54,297 bases of DNA from [Streptosporangium] indianense. GTDB lineage: Bacteria; Actinomycetota; Actinomycetes; Streptomycetales; Streptomycetaceae. Position numbers and translations under genes: made by a program. The notes beneath the pieces were generated by a model that saw nothing but the letters and a program-made list of their open reading frames with translations, was not told the origin of the DNA and ran no database searches. This document shows positions 40,323 through 48,917 of this stretch, one piece after another (the first letter of the stretch is position 1; each line of letters opens with the position of its first letter). The stretch lies in the NCBI RefSeq assembly GCF_021474405.1, contig NZ_JAKEIO010000042.1, positions 1 through 54,297 of the forward strand. Reading direction: 5' to 3'.

Positions 40323-40349
40323 CGGGCGCGGGTGTCTCAATACGAGACA
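40323..40349. promoter_or_regulatory. Operator-like repeat copy 1, core TGTCTC-AATAC-GAGACA
   Basis: The core at 40333-40349 is a perfect 6-5-6 inverted repeat. The whole 27 bases match 45114-45140 with one mismatch. It lies between the NmrA-type gene stop and the yceI start, both leftward, so yceI is the most likely target. The GAF/Fis regulator at 45288 is the candidate binder. Confidence 0.6.
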
Positions 40350-40350
40350 G

Positions 40351-41193
40351 TCAGGACCGCCCCTCGAAGAGCTCCGCGTGCTCGGCGGCCCACCCGGCGA
40401 AGGTCCGCGCCGGGCGGCCCGTGATCTTCTCGACGGTGCCCGAGACCGTGCGGCCCTCCTCCGGCGTGTTCCCGTACACCATGAGCAGGAAGCCGATGAC
40501 GTCCTCCGGCAGGCCCGCCGCCCGCCACTGTGCGACGGCCTCCGCCTCGGTCAGCTCGACCAGGGTGATCTCCCGGCCGACGGCCGCGGCGATCGTCCTC
40601 ACCTTGTCGGCGACGGTGAGCACTTCGGGCCCGGTGATCACGTACTCCTGGCCGCCGTGCCCCTCCCGCGTGAGCGCGACCGCGGCGACGGCGCCGATGT
40701 CGCCCTCGTGGACCATGGCACTCAGCCGCTCGACGAACGGCTCCCGCACCTCGCCGTTGGTCACGATCCCGTCCGCCCATTCCAGGGCGTTGGCCATGAA
40801 CTCGACCGGCATGAGCACCGTCCAGTCCACACCGTCGGCGGCGCGCACCGCGTCCTCCAGCGGGGTGGGGCCCCCGCCGTGCAGCACGGTGACCCGGCGG
40901 ACACCGGCGGAGCGCGCGATCTCCAGGATCCGCGGGCCGGTCTCCAGCGGGCTGGAGGCGGCGCCCCCGAAGGTGATCAGGTGGAGACCGGTGACGCCCG
41001 CCAGGGCCGGGGCCAGGCCGTCGGGTTCGGTCAGGTCGCCCTCGACGAGCTCGACACGGGCCGGGAAGGAGGCCTTCGCGGCGTCCCGCGTCAGGGCACG
41101 CACCTCGTGGCCCCGGTCGAGCAGTTCGGCGACGACCTGACGGCCGACGGTTCCGGTGGCGCCGGTGACAAGGATCTTCTGCGTCTGCGTCAT
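40351..41193 (-). CDS. NmrA-like NAD(P)-binding reductase (atypical SDR)
   Basis: 280 aa. The N-terminal Rossmann motif is ILVTGATGTVGRQVVAELLDRGHEVRAL. Later GVDWTVLMPVEFMANALEWADGI replaces the usual YxxxK catalytic pair, which marks the NmrA/atypical SDR(a) group (QorB-like quinone reductases among them). It follows the hydroxyquinol operon on the same strand after a 105-base gap and may reduce quinones formed by hydroxyquinol oxidation, but that is inference. Confidence 0.88.
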   Translation of the reverse strand: MTQTQKILVTGATGTVGRQVVAELLDRGHEVRALTRDAAKASFPARVELVEGDLTEPDGLAPALAGVTGLHLITFGGAASSPLETGPRILEIARSAGVRRVTVLHGGGPTPLEDAVRAADGVDWTVLMPVEFMANALEWADGIVTNGEVREPFVERLSAMVHEGDIGAVAAVALTREGHGGQEYVITGPEVLTVADKVRTIAAAVGREITLVELTEAEAVAQWRAAGLPEDVIGFLLMVYGNTPEEGRTVSGTVEKITGRPARTFAGWAAEHAELFEGRS

Positions 41194-41298
41194 GCCTCGA
41201 CCCTAGGAAGGCTTGAGGTCACCTTCTGTCCGCAAGACGCAGGCGGTGGGGCGCCGGTCTGTTGGAACCGCTGACAGGCCCCGTACGGCCGGCGGCGC

Positions 41299-42375
41299 CT
41301 ATGCCGTGGTCGGCGGGCCGCCCTCGTACGCCGCGAGCAGTACGGCCCGGACCCCCTCGGCCGTCACCTCGCGCGGGTTGGCGTACGGCTCGCCCGCCGC
41401 CCGTGTCGCCGCCGGGGTGAGGTCGGCCTGTGCGAGGCCGAGTTGGGCGAGGGAGCGCGGTGCGCCGAGGCGGCCTGCCAGGTCCCACAGCGCGCGGGGC
41501 ACGTCGTCGGTGCCGAGAGCGCGGCGCAGGACGGCCAACGCCTGCGGCGCGGCGGGGGCGTTGTGGGCGAGGGCGTAGGGCAGGACGACGGTGTGGGTCT
41601 CGGCGTGGGGCAGGCCGTACGTGCCGCCGAGGACGTGGCACAGCTTGTGGTGCAGCCCCATCGTCGTCGCGCCGAGGCACGCGCCGCACAGCCACGCCGC
41701 GTACAGGGCCCGGCTGCGCGCGTCGAGGTCCGCCGGGTCGGTGGCCAGCCGGGGCAGGGCCCCGGTCATCGCCCGGACGCCCTCCTCGGCCATGACCGAG
41801 ACCAGCGGTGAGACGTCCGGTGCGTACAGCGCCTCGACGGCGTGCGCGAGTGCGTTGATGCCGCTGGTGACGGTCAGCGGTACGGGCAGGGAGAGGGTGA
41901 GCCGCGGGTCGTAGACGACGGCGCGGGGCTGGACGACGGGGTCGCGGCCGGTGCGTTTCGTGCCGTGCTCGGTCAGGCCCCACACCGGGGTCATCTCGGA
42001 GCCCGAGTAGGTGGACGGTACGGCGATCAGCGGCAGTCCGGTGCGCAGGGCGATCGCCTTGCCGAGCCCGATCGCGGAGCCGCCGCCGACCGCGACACAG
42101 CCGTCGGCGCCCGCCGCCCGGGCGGCCGCGACGGCCCGGTGGGCGTCCTCCACGGGCACGTGCATCCGTGCCTCGGCGTGCACCCCGGCGCAGCTGTCGC
42201 CGAGCGCGTCCGCGACCGCCCGCGCAACGGGATAGCCCCGGCTGCCGGACACCACGAGCAGCCGCCGCAGGCCCAGGCGCGCCGCCTCTCCCGGGGTCGC
42301 GGTGACGGCCGCCCCGGGCCGGAAGACGACCCGCACGGGCCGGGTCTCGTACGTGAACTGCTCCTGGAAGGTCAT
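41299..42375 (-). CDS. Maleylacetate reductase
   Basis: 358 aa iron-containing alcohol dehydrogenase family member. It shows VAVGGGSAIGLGKAIAL, PSTYSGSEMTPVWGLTE and the metal region MGLHHKLCHVLGGTYGLPHAETHTVVLPYALAHN, all typical of maleylacetate reductases. It reduces maleylacetate to 3-oxoadipate with NAD(P)H. The ATG overlaps the dioxygenase stop (ATGA), so the two steps are translationally coupled. Confidence 0.95.
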   Translation of the reverse strand: MTFQEQFTYETRPVRVVFRPGAAVTATPGEAARLGLRRLLVVSGSRGYPVARAVADALGDSCAGVHAEARMHVPVEDAHRAVAAARAAGADGCVAVGGGSAIGLGKAIALRTGLPLIAVPSTYSGSEMTPVWGLTEHGTKRTGRDPVVQPRAVVYDPRLTLSLPVPLTVTSGINALAHAVEALYAPDVSPLVSVMAEEGVRAMTGALPRLATDPADLDARSRALYAAWLCGACLGATTMGLHHKLCHVLGGTYGLPHAETHTVVLPYALAHNAPAAPQALAVLRRALGTDDVPRALWDLAGRLGAPRSLAQLGLAQADLTPAATRAAGEPYANPREVTAEGVRAVLLAAYEGGPPTTA

Positions 42376-43241
42376 GCGGTCCGCTCCAGTACGAGGTCGA
42401 AGCGGGCGTGCCGGAAGGGGTTGTCCACGCCGAACTCCCGGGCCAGCGCCGGGTCGTCCGTTTCCGTGAAGTCCTCGACGAGGCTCTGCTTCACGGCGAA
42501 CACCGCGTCGGAGTCGAGGTAGTCACCGCCGGCCACGAAGATGTGCGTGGTGACGGGTCGGTGGCCTTCGGCCGCGGCGATGAAGTGGATGTGTGCGGGA
42601 CGGTAGGGGTGGCGTCCGGTCGCGCGCAGCAGCCCGCCCACAGGGCCGTCGGTGGGGATCGGGTACGCCGCCGGGACGCAGGTCCGGAACCAGAAGCGGC
42701 CCTCGGCGTCGGTCGTGAACAGTCCGCGTCCGTTGCCGGCGGGCTGGACACCGGGCTGCTGGACGTCGTAGTAGCCCTGGTCGTCGGCCTGCCACACGTC
42801 GACGGCGGCGCCGGGCAGCGGCGCGCCGTCCGCGGACCGGACCCGGCCGCTGACCACGCACCTCTCACCGCCGCCCACCAGGTCGATGTCGTCCCCGAGT
42901 GCGCGCACCGGCGACTCGGTCAGGTGGAAGGGGCCCAGCACGGTCGATTCGGTGGCCCCTGCCGCGCGGTCGCCGTTCAAGGTCTCCACCAGCATGGACA
43001 GGCCCAGGACGTCCGACAGCAGGATGAACTCCTGCCGGGTGTCGGTGCAGGTCCGGCCGGTGGCCGTCAGGAAGGCGATGGCGTGCTCCCACTCCTCCTG
43101 GGTGAGACGGGTCTCGCGCGCGAAGTCGTGCAGATGGCGGACGAGGCCGGTGAGCAGTTCACGCAGCCGCGGGTCCGCGGTCCCGCGCAGGCTGGCGAGG
43201 GCCTGCTCGGTGACGTCGGCCCTGGTCGCATCGGTGGTCAT
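42372..43241 (-). CDS. Hydroxyquinol 1,2-dioxygenase (intradiol)
   Basis: 289 aa. The non-haem Fe(III) ligands are visible: Tyr in QGYYDVQ, Tyr in AYPIPTDGPVG, and two His in RPAHIHFI. The N-terminal helical linker domain (LRELLTGLVRHLHDFARETRLTQEEWE) matches the hydroxyquinol subgroup. It opens 1,2,4-trihydroxybenzene to maleylacetate. It lies between the monooxygenase (57-base gap) and maleylacetate reductase in one operon. Confidence 0.95.
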   Translation of the reverse strand: MTTDATRADVTEQALASLRGTADPRLRELLTGLVRHLHDFARETRLTQEEWEHAIAFLTATGRTCTDTRQEFILLSDVLGLSMLVETLNGDRAAGATESTVLGPFHLTESPVRALGDDIDLVGGGERCVVSGRVRSADGAPLPGAAVDVWQADDQGYYDVQQPGVQPAGNGRGLFTTDAEGRFWFRTCVPAAYPIPTDGPVGGLLRATGRHPYRPAHIHFIAAAEGHRPVTTHIFVAGGDYLDSDAVFAVKQSLVEDFTETDDPALAREFGVDNPFRHARFDLVLERTA

Positions 43242-43297
43242 TCCGGCTCCTCGTCGTCGACGTCCGCTCGTTCCATCATGGCGCGCGCCCGCCCGGA

Positions 43298-45046
43298 TCA
43301 GGCGTGCCCGAGGATCCGCCGCAGCGCGTCGGCGAGCAGTTCCCCGGCGTCCGGGGCGGCGAAGGCGTGGCGGAAGGCGACGAAGCCGTCCGGACGGACG
43401 AGGAGGGCGCCGGCGTCGGGGATCTCGCTCAGGCGTGCCCAGTCGCCGTAGGGGTCCTCGTACTCCTGGCCGGGGCCGATGACCACGGTGGCGACCGGGA
43501 TGTCCTGGGCCGAGGCCGCCCGCACCCAGTTCTCTCCCCCGATGCCGGTCAGCAGGGTGAAGCGGCCCCGGCCGACGGTGTCGAGGGTGGACAGCGTGCG
43601 GGTGCCGCGGGTGATCCAGGCGTGCGGGAGCCTTGCACCCGGCCGGGTGGTCGGCTGGTGGTGCAGTTCGGGGTCCCGGGTGAAACCGGGGTCGGGTGTG
43701 CCGTCCGGGACGATCGCGGCTGAGCCCTCCGCGGGGTAGCGCTGGTTCAGGTCGACGCCGTGCGCGTTGAACTCGTAGACCTTGAAGGCGATCGCCTCAC
43801 GCAGCCTGGCCCGCTGCTTCTCGGCCGCTTCGGTGGCGTCCTTGCGGGCGGCGATGTTGGCCCACAGTTGGTCGGGGGTCTGCGGGGAGAGACCGTCGAG
43901 GGCCTCGAAGACGGGCGCGGTCTCGCGGATGGACCGGTTGGCCCGGGTGACGACCTGCCGCCCGATCGGGGCGCGCTCGGCGGTGTAGCTGTCGAGCAGC
44001 CGGGGGTGGGCGGTGCCGTCGAGGACCAGCTTGAGCTTCCAGGCAAGGTTGTAGGCGTCCTGGATCGAGGTGTTGGAGCCGAGGCCGTTGGACGGCGGAT
44101 GCCGGTGCACGGCGTCTCCGGCGCAGAAGACCCGGCCGTTGGCATAGGTCTGCGCGTACATCTCGTTGACGGTCCACGCCGAGGACGACTTCACGGTCAC
44201 GGGGACGTCGTCGTCACCGATGAGCCGCCGGACGACCGACTCGGCGTACTCGGTGGTCAGATCAGGGGCGCCGGCGTCCACGTCGTAGCCCCAGACGATG
44301 AGCCACTCGTTCCAGGGGCGCACGCAGCGCACCAGACCCGCGCCGATGCCGCCGACCGTCGCGCCCGGGGCGAGGACCCAGTAGAGGGTGGAGGGACGGT
44401 GGGCGGTGTACGCGCTCAGGTCCGCCTCGAAGACGATGTTGACGCTGCCTGCCACGCCCATCCGACCGCTCATCGGCAGCCCGGCGTCCGCGGCGACCCT
44501 GGACCGTCCGCCGTCGGCGCCGATCAGGTACTTGGCTCGGATCTCGTAGGTGTCCCCGCGCAGCCGGTCGCGGACGGTGGCGGTCACCCCGTCGGCGTCC
44601 TGGGTGTGGGAGAGGTACTCGTTCTCGAAGCGGAGCCGGGTGCCGCGGGCGACGGCGGCGTCGACGAGGACCGGTTCCATGAGGTGCTGCGGCATGTCGC
44701 ACATGCGGGTGGGGCTGGCGAGTTCGTGTGCGGCCTGCACGAGCGGATCGTTGCCCCAGGAGCGCACCCGGCCCAGTTCCTCGCCCGCCAGGCTGGTGCA
44801 GAACGTGGTGTTGCCCATGAGGTGCTGCGGGGTCGCCCGCGCGACGACCTCCTGCTCCACGCCGAGGTCGCGCAGAACCTCCATGGTGCGCTGGTTGGTG
44901 ATGTGCGCGCGGGGTGTGTCGGCGAGGTGCGCATAGCGGGTCACCACGATGTTGGGGACGCCGTAGGTGCTCAGGGCCAGCGCGGCCGAGGCACCGGCCG
45001 GGCCGCTGCCCACGATCAGGACGTCGGTCTCGACGACGGTGGCCAC
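43298..45046 (-). CDS. FAD-dependent phenol monooxygenase (2,4-dichlorophenol/resorcinol hydroxylase type)
   Basis: 582 aa. FAD motifs: DVLIVGSGPAGASAALAL, the DG motif YLIGADGGRSRVAADAG, and FCAGDAVHRHPPSNGLGSN. The C-terminal thioredoxin-like domain fits the TfdB/phenol hydroxylase group. With the next two genes, the natural product of its reaction would be hydroxyquinol, so resorcinol or a para-substituted phenol is the likely substrate. GTG 45046 has AGGAG 6 bases upstream. It is divergent from the GAF/Fis regulator, with a strong palindrome in between. Confidence 0.92.
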   Translation of the reverse strand: MATVVETDVLIVGSGPAGASAALALSTYGVPNIVVTRYAHLADTPRAHITNQRTMEVLRDLGVEQEVVARATPQHLMGNTTFCTSLAGEELGRVRSWGNDPLVQAAHELASPTRMCDMPQHLMEPVLVDAAVARGTRLRFENEYLSHTQDADGVTATVRDRLRGDTYEIRAKYLIGADGGRSRVAADAGLPMSGRMGVAGSVNIVFEADLSAYTAHRPSTLYWVLAPGATVGGIGAGLVRCVRPWNEWLIVWGYDVDAGAPDLTTEYAESVVRRLIGDDDVPVTVKSSSAWTVNEMYAQTYANGRVFCAGDAVHRHPPSNGLGSNTSIQDAYNLAWKLKLVLDGTAHPRLLDSYTAERAPIGRQVVTRANRSIRETAPVFEALDGLSPQTPDQLWANIAARKDATEAAEKQRARLREAIAFKVYEFNAHGVDLNQRYPAEGSAAIVPDGTPDPGFTRDPELHHQPTTRPGARLPHAWITRGTRTLSTLDTVGRGRFTLLTGIGGENWVRAASAQDIPVATVVIGPGQEYEDPYGDWARLSEIPDAGALLVRPDGFVAFRHAFAAPDAGELLADALRRILGHA

Positions 45047-45113
45047 GGGGCACTCCTGTGAAGGGGGTCGGGCGGCGGGATGCGGAACCTGCATGATCAT
45101 GCGGTGCTCCGGG

Positions 45114-45143
45114 CGGGCGCGGGTGTCTCATTACGAGACACCC
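45114..45143. promoter_or_regulatory. Operator-like repeat copy 2, core GGGTGTCTC-ATTAC-GAGACACCC
   Basis: A perfect 9-5-9 inverted repeat at 45121-45143 lies in the 241-base divergent gap between the monooxygenase and the GAF/Fis regulator. Bases 45114-45140 repeat 40323-40349 with one mismatch. Spacing is right for an activator site of the operon. A smaller dyad GTTCA-AC-TGAAC lies at 45256-45267 near the regulator start. Confidence 0.65.
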
Positions 45144-45287
45144 GGGTGCCGACGAAGCGCGGTGACAGAAAAGGCAGTTGTTCTGTGATGGACCCGCGGT
45201 TGTTCGGGGGCGGGACCGTGCGATTACTCGGGGACGGGACCCGCCGTTGTTTCTCGTTCAACTGAACCCGCTACGGTGGGGCGTGCC

Positions 45288-47012
45288 GTGACCACCACAG
45301 ACCCCTCCCCCACAGCCACCGCCCGGCCCTCGCTGCGCCTGGCTCGCGAGCGCTTCCTGTCGGGGCGTCCGCTGCCACCGGGCGTGCCGGAGGAGGTCGT
45401 CGCGGCGTGGCGGCGGGCGCGGTTCTTCGGCGTGCCGCACGACTTGGCGCAGCCTCCGGCGCCTCCCTCACTCCCCCAGGAGTCGACGCTGCTCGACGCC
45501 GCCCGGCCGGTGCTCGACCGGATCGTCCCCGCGCTGGACGGGGGCGGGATGCGGCTCGTCCTGACCGACGAGCGGCTGCGCGTGGTGTGGACGGCGGGCG
45601 ACGTACCGGGGCTCGGCACCTGGACGGTCCTGTCGGAGCAGGTGGTCGGCAACAACGGCGCGGCTCTCGCCGTGCGCACCCGTGCCCGGGCCGAGGTGCA
45701 CGGCACCGAGCACTTCCTCGACCGGTGGCAGGACATCTGCGCCGTCGGCGTCCCGGTGTTCGGACCGGAGGGCGGTCAGGTGCTGGGCACCCTGACGGCC
45801 GTGACACGGCTGTGCGCCGCCGGGCCGCCGCATCCTCAGGCGGCGTTCACCGAGGCGGCGGTCACGGCGGTCGAGACGGAGCTGCGGGCACGGGCCGGAC
45901 GGGCCGAGCGGGTACTGCTGGATGCCTTCGTACGGGCGACGAGCGGGCCGGACCGGGCCGTGGCCGCACTCGACGGCCGCAACCGGCTGGTCAGTGAGGC
46001 CGCCCAGCGGTTGCTCACACCCGAGGTGCTCGGGGCGCTGGAGCACGAGGCGGCCGGCGCCCGGGACACGAACCTTCCGGACATCGGGGATCACACCGAG
46101 CTGCCGGAGGGAGCCGGGTGCACGGCCCACGTCACGCCGGTACGTCTGGACGGCAGGACGATCGGGATCCTGGCCGCGCTGGAGCCGCTCGACGACCCGG
46201 CACCCCCGGTGGCGTCCTCACCTCCGGCCGTCAGCCTGACCGGCTCCTCGGTCCCCTGGCGGCACACCGTAGGTCAGGCCGTGCGACTGGCCCGCTCCCC
46301 GGAGCCCCTGCTGCTCACCGGGGAGCGCGGCACAGGAAAGGCCGCGTTGGCACGGGAACTGTGCGGGCCCGGCTCCCCCCAGGTCGTCGACGCGGCCCGG
46401 GACCCCGGCCTCGACCAGGTCCCGCCCGTCCGGCGGCCCGGGCGCCCGCTCCTGCTCCGGCACGCCGAGCGCCTCGCGCAACCCGGCGTGGCCGCGCTCA
46501 ACTCCCTGCTCGACCAGCACCCGGACATCCCACTGCTGATCACCTACACACCCGGCGCGCCGGCGGGTCCCTGCCTCCAGCGTCTGCTGGACAAACTGTC
46601 CGCCCGCACGGTGCCCCTGCCACCACTGCGGGAGCGCGCCGAGGACATACGGGAACTCCTGCCGGCCCTCACCCCCCGCCCGGCACCCGGGCAGCCGCCA
46701 CTGACCTGGACCCTCGACGCCCTGCGCGCGCTGGAGGCGTACCCGTGGCCCGGCAACGTCACCGAGCTGGCCCATGTCGTCCGGTCCCTCGCGGAGCAGC
46801 GGCGGAGGTCCGGGCCGGTCCGCCGGGCGGAGCTGCCGGACGCCGTCCGGGAGGGGCCGGCCGCGCGCCCGCTCAGCCCGATGGAGCACGCCGAGCGCAC
46901 CGCGATCCTGGAGGCCCTGCGCCGCCACGGCGGCAACAAGGCCCGCACGGCGACCGCGCTGGGGATCGGCCGGGCGACGCTGTACCGCAAGCTGCGGGAG
47001 TACCGGCGCTGA
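45288..47012 (+). CDS. GAF / degenerate AAA+ / Fis-type HTH regulator (AcoR-MimR-like)
   Basis: 574 aa. An N-terminal GAF-like sensor (VVGNNGAALAVRTRARAEVHGTEHFLDRWQDI) is typical of AcoR/DhaR/MimR proteins. The central domain keeps a P-loop remnant (LLLTGERGTGKAALAREL) and PPLRERAEDIRELLPAL but has no GAFTGA loop for contacting sigma-54. The C-terminal Fis HTH is AERTAILEALRRHGGNKARTATALGIGRATLYRKLREY. Streptomyces have no sigma-54, so it must act with sigma-70-type holoenzyme. A -10-like TACGGT at 45272-45277 suggests a leaderless mRNA from GTG 45288; GTG 45276 is the alternative. It is the likely activator of the divergent hydroxyquinol operon. Confidence 0.9.
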   Translation: MTTTDPSPTATARPSLRLARERFLSGRPLPPGVPEEVVAAWRRARFFGVPHDLAQPPAPPSLPQESTLLDAARPVLDRIVPALDGGGMRLVLTDERLRVVWTAGDVPGLGTWTVLSEQVVGNNGAALAVRTRARAEVHGTEHFLDRWQDICAVGVPVFGPEGGQVLGTLTAVTRLCAAGPPHPQAAFTEAAVTAVETELRARAGRAERVLLDAFVRATSGPDRAVAALDGRNRLVSEAAQRLLTPEVLGALEHEAAGARDTNLPDIGDHTELPEGAGCTAHVTPVRLDGRTIGILAALEPLDDPAPPVASSPPAVSLTGSSVPWRHTVGQAVRLARSPEPLLLTGERGTGKAALARELCGPGSPQVVDAARDPGLDQVPPVRRPGRPLLLRHAERLAQPGVAALNSLLDQHPDIPLLITYTPGAPAGPCLQRLLDKLSARTVPLPPLRERAEDIRELLPALTPRPAPGQPPLTWTLDALRALEAYPWPGNVTELAHVVRSLAEQRRRSGPVRRAELPDAVREGPAARPLSPMEHAERTAILEALRRHGGNKARTATALGIGRATLYRKLREYRR

Positions 47013-47099
47013 TCGCTGGTGCTGCCCCCTGGGCTGATACCGGGCTGATCCGCGGAAGGGAGATTCCTGGTGCCGGTTCCTGATGAGGACGATGCACAA

Positions 47100-47140
47100 C
47101 AGCTCGGGCGGGTCGAGATGATCTCGACCCGCCCGAGCTG
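47100..47140. terminator. Very strong bidirectional terminator
   Basis: Two perfect 20-base arms (47100-47119 and 47121-47140, starting CAGCTCGGGCGGGTCGAGAT) form an almost closed hairpin between the GAF/Fis regulator and the oppositely oriented tRNA gene. Confidence 0.88.
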
Positions 47141-47145
47141 ATCTG

Positions 47146-47230
47146 TGTCCGAGGGGGGACTTGAACCCCCACGCCCGATAAAGGGCACTAGCACCTCAAG
47201 CTAGCGCGTCTGCCATTCCGCCACCCGGAC
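47146..47230 (-). tRNA. tRNA-Leu, anticodon GAG
   Basis: 85 nt without the CCA tail. On the minus strand it begins GTCCGGGTGGCGGAATGGCA. The acceptor pairs GTCCGGG with CTCGGAC, the anticodon stem CTAGC/GCTAG holds the loop TTGAGGT (anticodon GAG at 47197-47195), the long variable arm TGCCCTTTATCGGGCG fits a class II tRNA, and the T-arm has GGTTCAAGTCC. It reads CUC and CUU codons. Confidence 0.95.
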
Positions 47231-47359
47231 CAGGTGTCTGCCGCCTTGCAGGGGTCTTCCCCGCGGCGACATGGACAACAATACCAAGCTTTCGGAGTGC
47301 CCTTCACCTGCGTTTCCCTGCGCCGGGCGGGGGTCCGGGACCTCACGCTCCGATACCTC

Positions 47360-47365
47360 TAGGGT
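47360..47365 (+). promoter_or_regulatory. -10 box for a leaderless transcript
   Basis: TAGGGT lies 6 bases before the DUF2254 ATG; no ribosome-binding site is seen. Confidence 0.5.
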
Positions 47366-47371
47366 CACACC

Positions 47372-48703
47372 ATGAGTGACTGGATGGTGACGCAGAGCCC
47401 CTCCGTGAGGCGTCGGCCGCGTGCGCTGTCGCCGCTCAGGGAGCATCTGCGCGACACGTTCTGGTTCGCCCCCACCGCGGCGATGCTGGCCGTCTTCGTG
47501 GTCTGGGTGGGGGCGGAGGCGCTCGACACGGCGCTCGTCGACGCGCTCCGGGAGGACCGGGACTACGAGACGCTCGACGAGCTGCTGCGGTTCGCGGAGG
47601 ACGCCAAGGCCGTGGTGACCGCGGTGGGCTCGGCGATGATGACCTTCATCGGTGTGGTCTTCAGCATCTCCCTGGTGGCCGTGCAGATGGCCACCGGGCA
47701 GTTCACCCCGCGCGTGGTGCGGCTCTTCGTCCGGAGCCGGATCACCAAGGCGACCTTCGCGGTCTTCCTGGCGACCTTCGTGCTGACGCTGCTGGTCCTG
47801 ACGAGCTTCGACAGTGTGGACGACCCCCGGGCCGCCACGTCGGTGCCCCTGGTGCAGTCGGTCCTCACCCTCTGCATGGTCGCCTTGAGCCTGCTGCTCT
47901 TCGTGCTGTACGTGAACGCCACCCTGCGGCTGATGCGGATCAGCCATGTGATCGCGCGGATCGCCTCGGAGTCGTTCCGGGTGGTCGCCTCCATGCCCGT
48001 GCCGGTGGCCGGGCAGGGCGCCCCCGACCTGGGCACCGAGACCGCGTGGGTGCCGCACGAGGGCCGGGCGGGGGTGCTGCGGGACGTGCACATCGCGCGG
48101 CTGGTGCGGGTGGCTCGCAAACACGGGGTGGTGCTGCGGCTGATCCCGCGGATCGGGGACTTCGTGGTGCCCGGGATGCCCGTGCTCGCGGTGCACGGCG
48201 GCCCGGTCCCGCCGCGCCGGGCGTTGCGCTACGCGATCTCGGTGGGCGTGGAGCGGACCTATCACCAGGACCTGGGTTTCGGGCTGCGGCAGTTGTCCGA
48301 CATCGCGCTGCGCGGGCTGTCCCCCGCGGTCAACGACCCGACGACCGCCGTCCAGGCACTCGACCGCGTCATCCAGTTCCTGGCCGCACTCAGCCGGCGC
48401 CCGCTCGACGCCGCCCTGCACCGGGACCGGGCAGGAGCGGTGCGCCTGGTGCAGCCCGTGCCCGGCTGGACCGAGTTGGTGGATCTGGGGCTCACCGAGA
48501 CACGGGGGTGTGCCGTCGGGAACCCGCAGGTCTCCCGGCGCATGCTGGCCGGCCTCGACGACCTGCTCCTGCTCGCTCCGCCCGAACGCCGCGAGCCACT
48601 GCTGCGCCATCGTGACCTGCTCCGGCAGGCGGTCACCCTGGCCGCCCGGAGCGCGCCGGACCGGGAGTTCGCGCTGCGCCCGGACCGGCAGGGCATCGGC
48701 TGA
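47372..48703 (+). CDS. DUF2254 membrane protein
   Basis: 443 aa. Four membrane helices occupy the N-terminal half (TFWFAPTAAMLAVFVVWVG; SAMMTFIGVVFSISLVAVQM; FAVFLATFVLTLLVL; LTLCMVALSLLLFVLYV), followed by a soluble domain. QMATGQFTPRVVRLF and the C-terminal GLRQLSDIALRGLSPAVNDPTTAVQALD are the family hallmarks. Function is unknown; channel-like or envelope roles have been proposed for such proteins. Probably leaderless. Confidence 0.9.
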   Translation: MSDWMVTQSPSVRRRPRALSPLREHLRDTFWFAPTAAMLAVFVVWVGAEALDTALVDALREDRDYETLDELLRFAEDAKAVVTAVGSAMMTFIGVVFSISLVAVQMATGQFTPRVVRLFVRSRITKATFAVFLATFVLTLLVLTSFDSVDDPRAATSVPLVQSVLTLCMVALSLLLFVLYVNATLRLMRISHVIARIASESFRVVASMPVPVAGQGAPDLGTETAWVPHEGRAGVLRDVHIARLVRVARKHGVVLRLIPRIGDFVVPGMPVLAVHGGPVPPRRALRYAISVGVERTYHQDLGFGLRQLSDIALRGLSPAVNDPTTAVQALDRVIQFLAALSRRPLDAALHRDRAGAVRLVQPVPGWTELVDLGLTETRGCAVGNPQVSRRMLAGLDDLLLLAPPERREPLLRHRDLLRQAVTLAARSAPDREFALRPDRQGIG

Positions 48704-48872
48704 GCATGCCCCGCCGCAGGGGGCACGTCCGACGTCGGAGCGCGTGGCGCGCCCTTGCCTCAGGGCAGGAGCTGGTGCCCGGGGAAGTTCCCCGGCAGCC
48801 GTTCTCCTGCCGGTCCCCGCGTCACCACGCGTACGAGCAGGTCACCGCCGACGAACGCGCCGCGCCAGGACC

Positions 48873-48896
48873 GCCCCTCCCCGGCCGGGGAGGGGC
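48873..48896. terminator. Palindromic bidirectional terminator
   Basis: A perfect 24-base palindrome with the half-site GCCCCTCCCCGG lies between the convergent DUF2254 and TIM-barrel genes. Nothing else is seen in the 214-base gap. Confidence 0.75.
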
Positions 48897-48917
48897 CACC
48901 TCATGTCCGTACACCGG

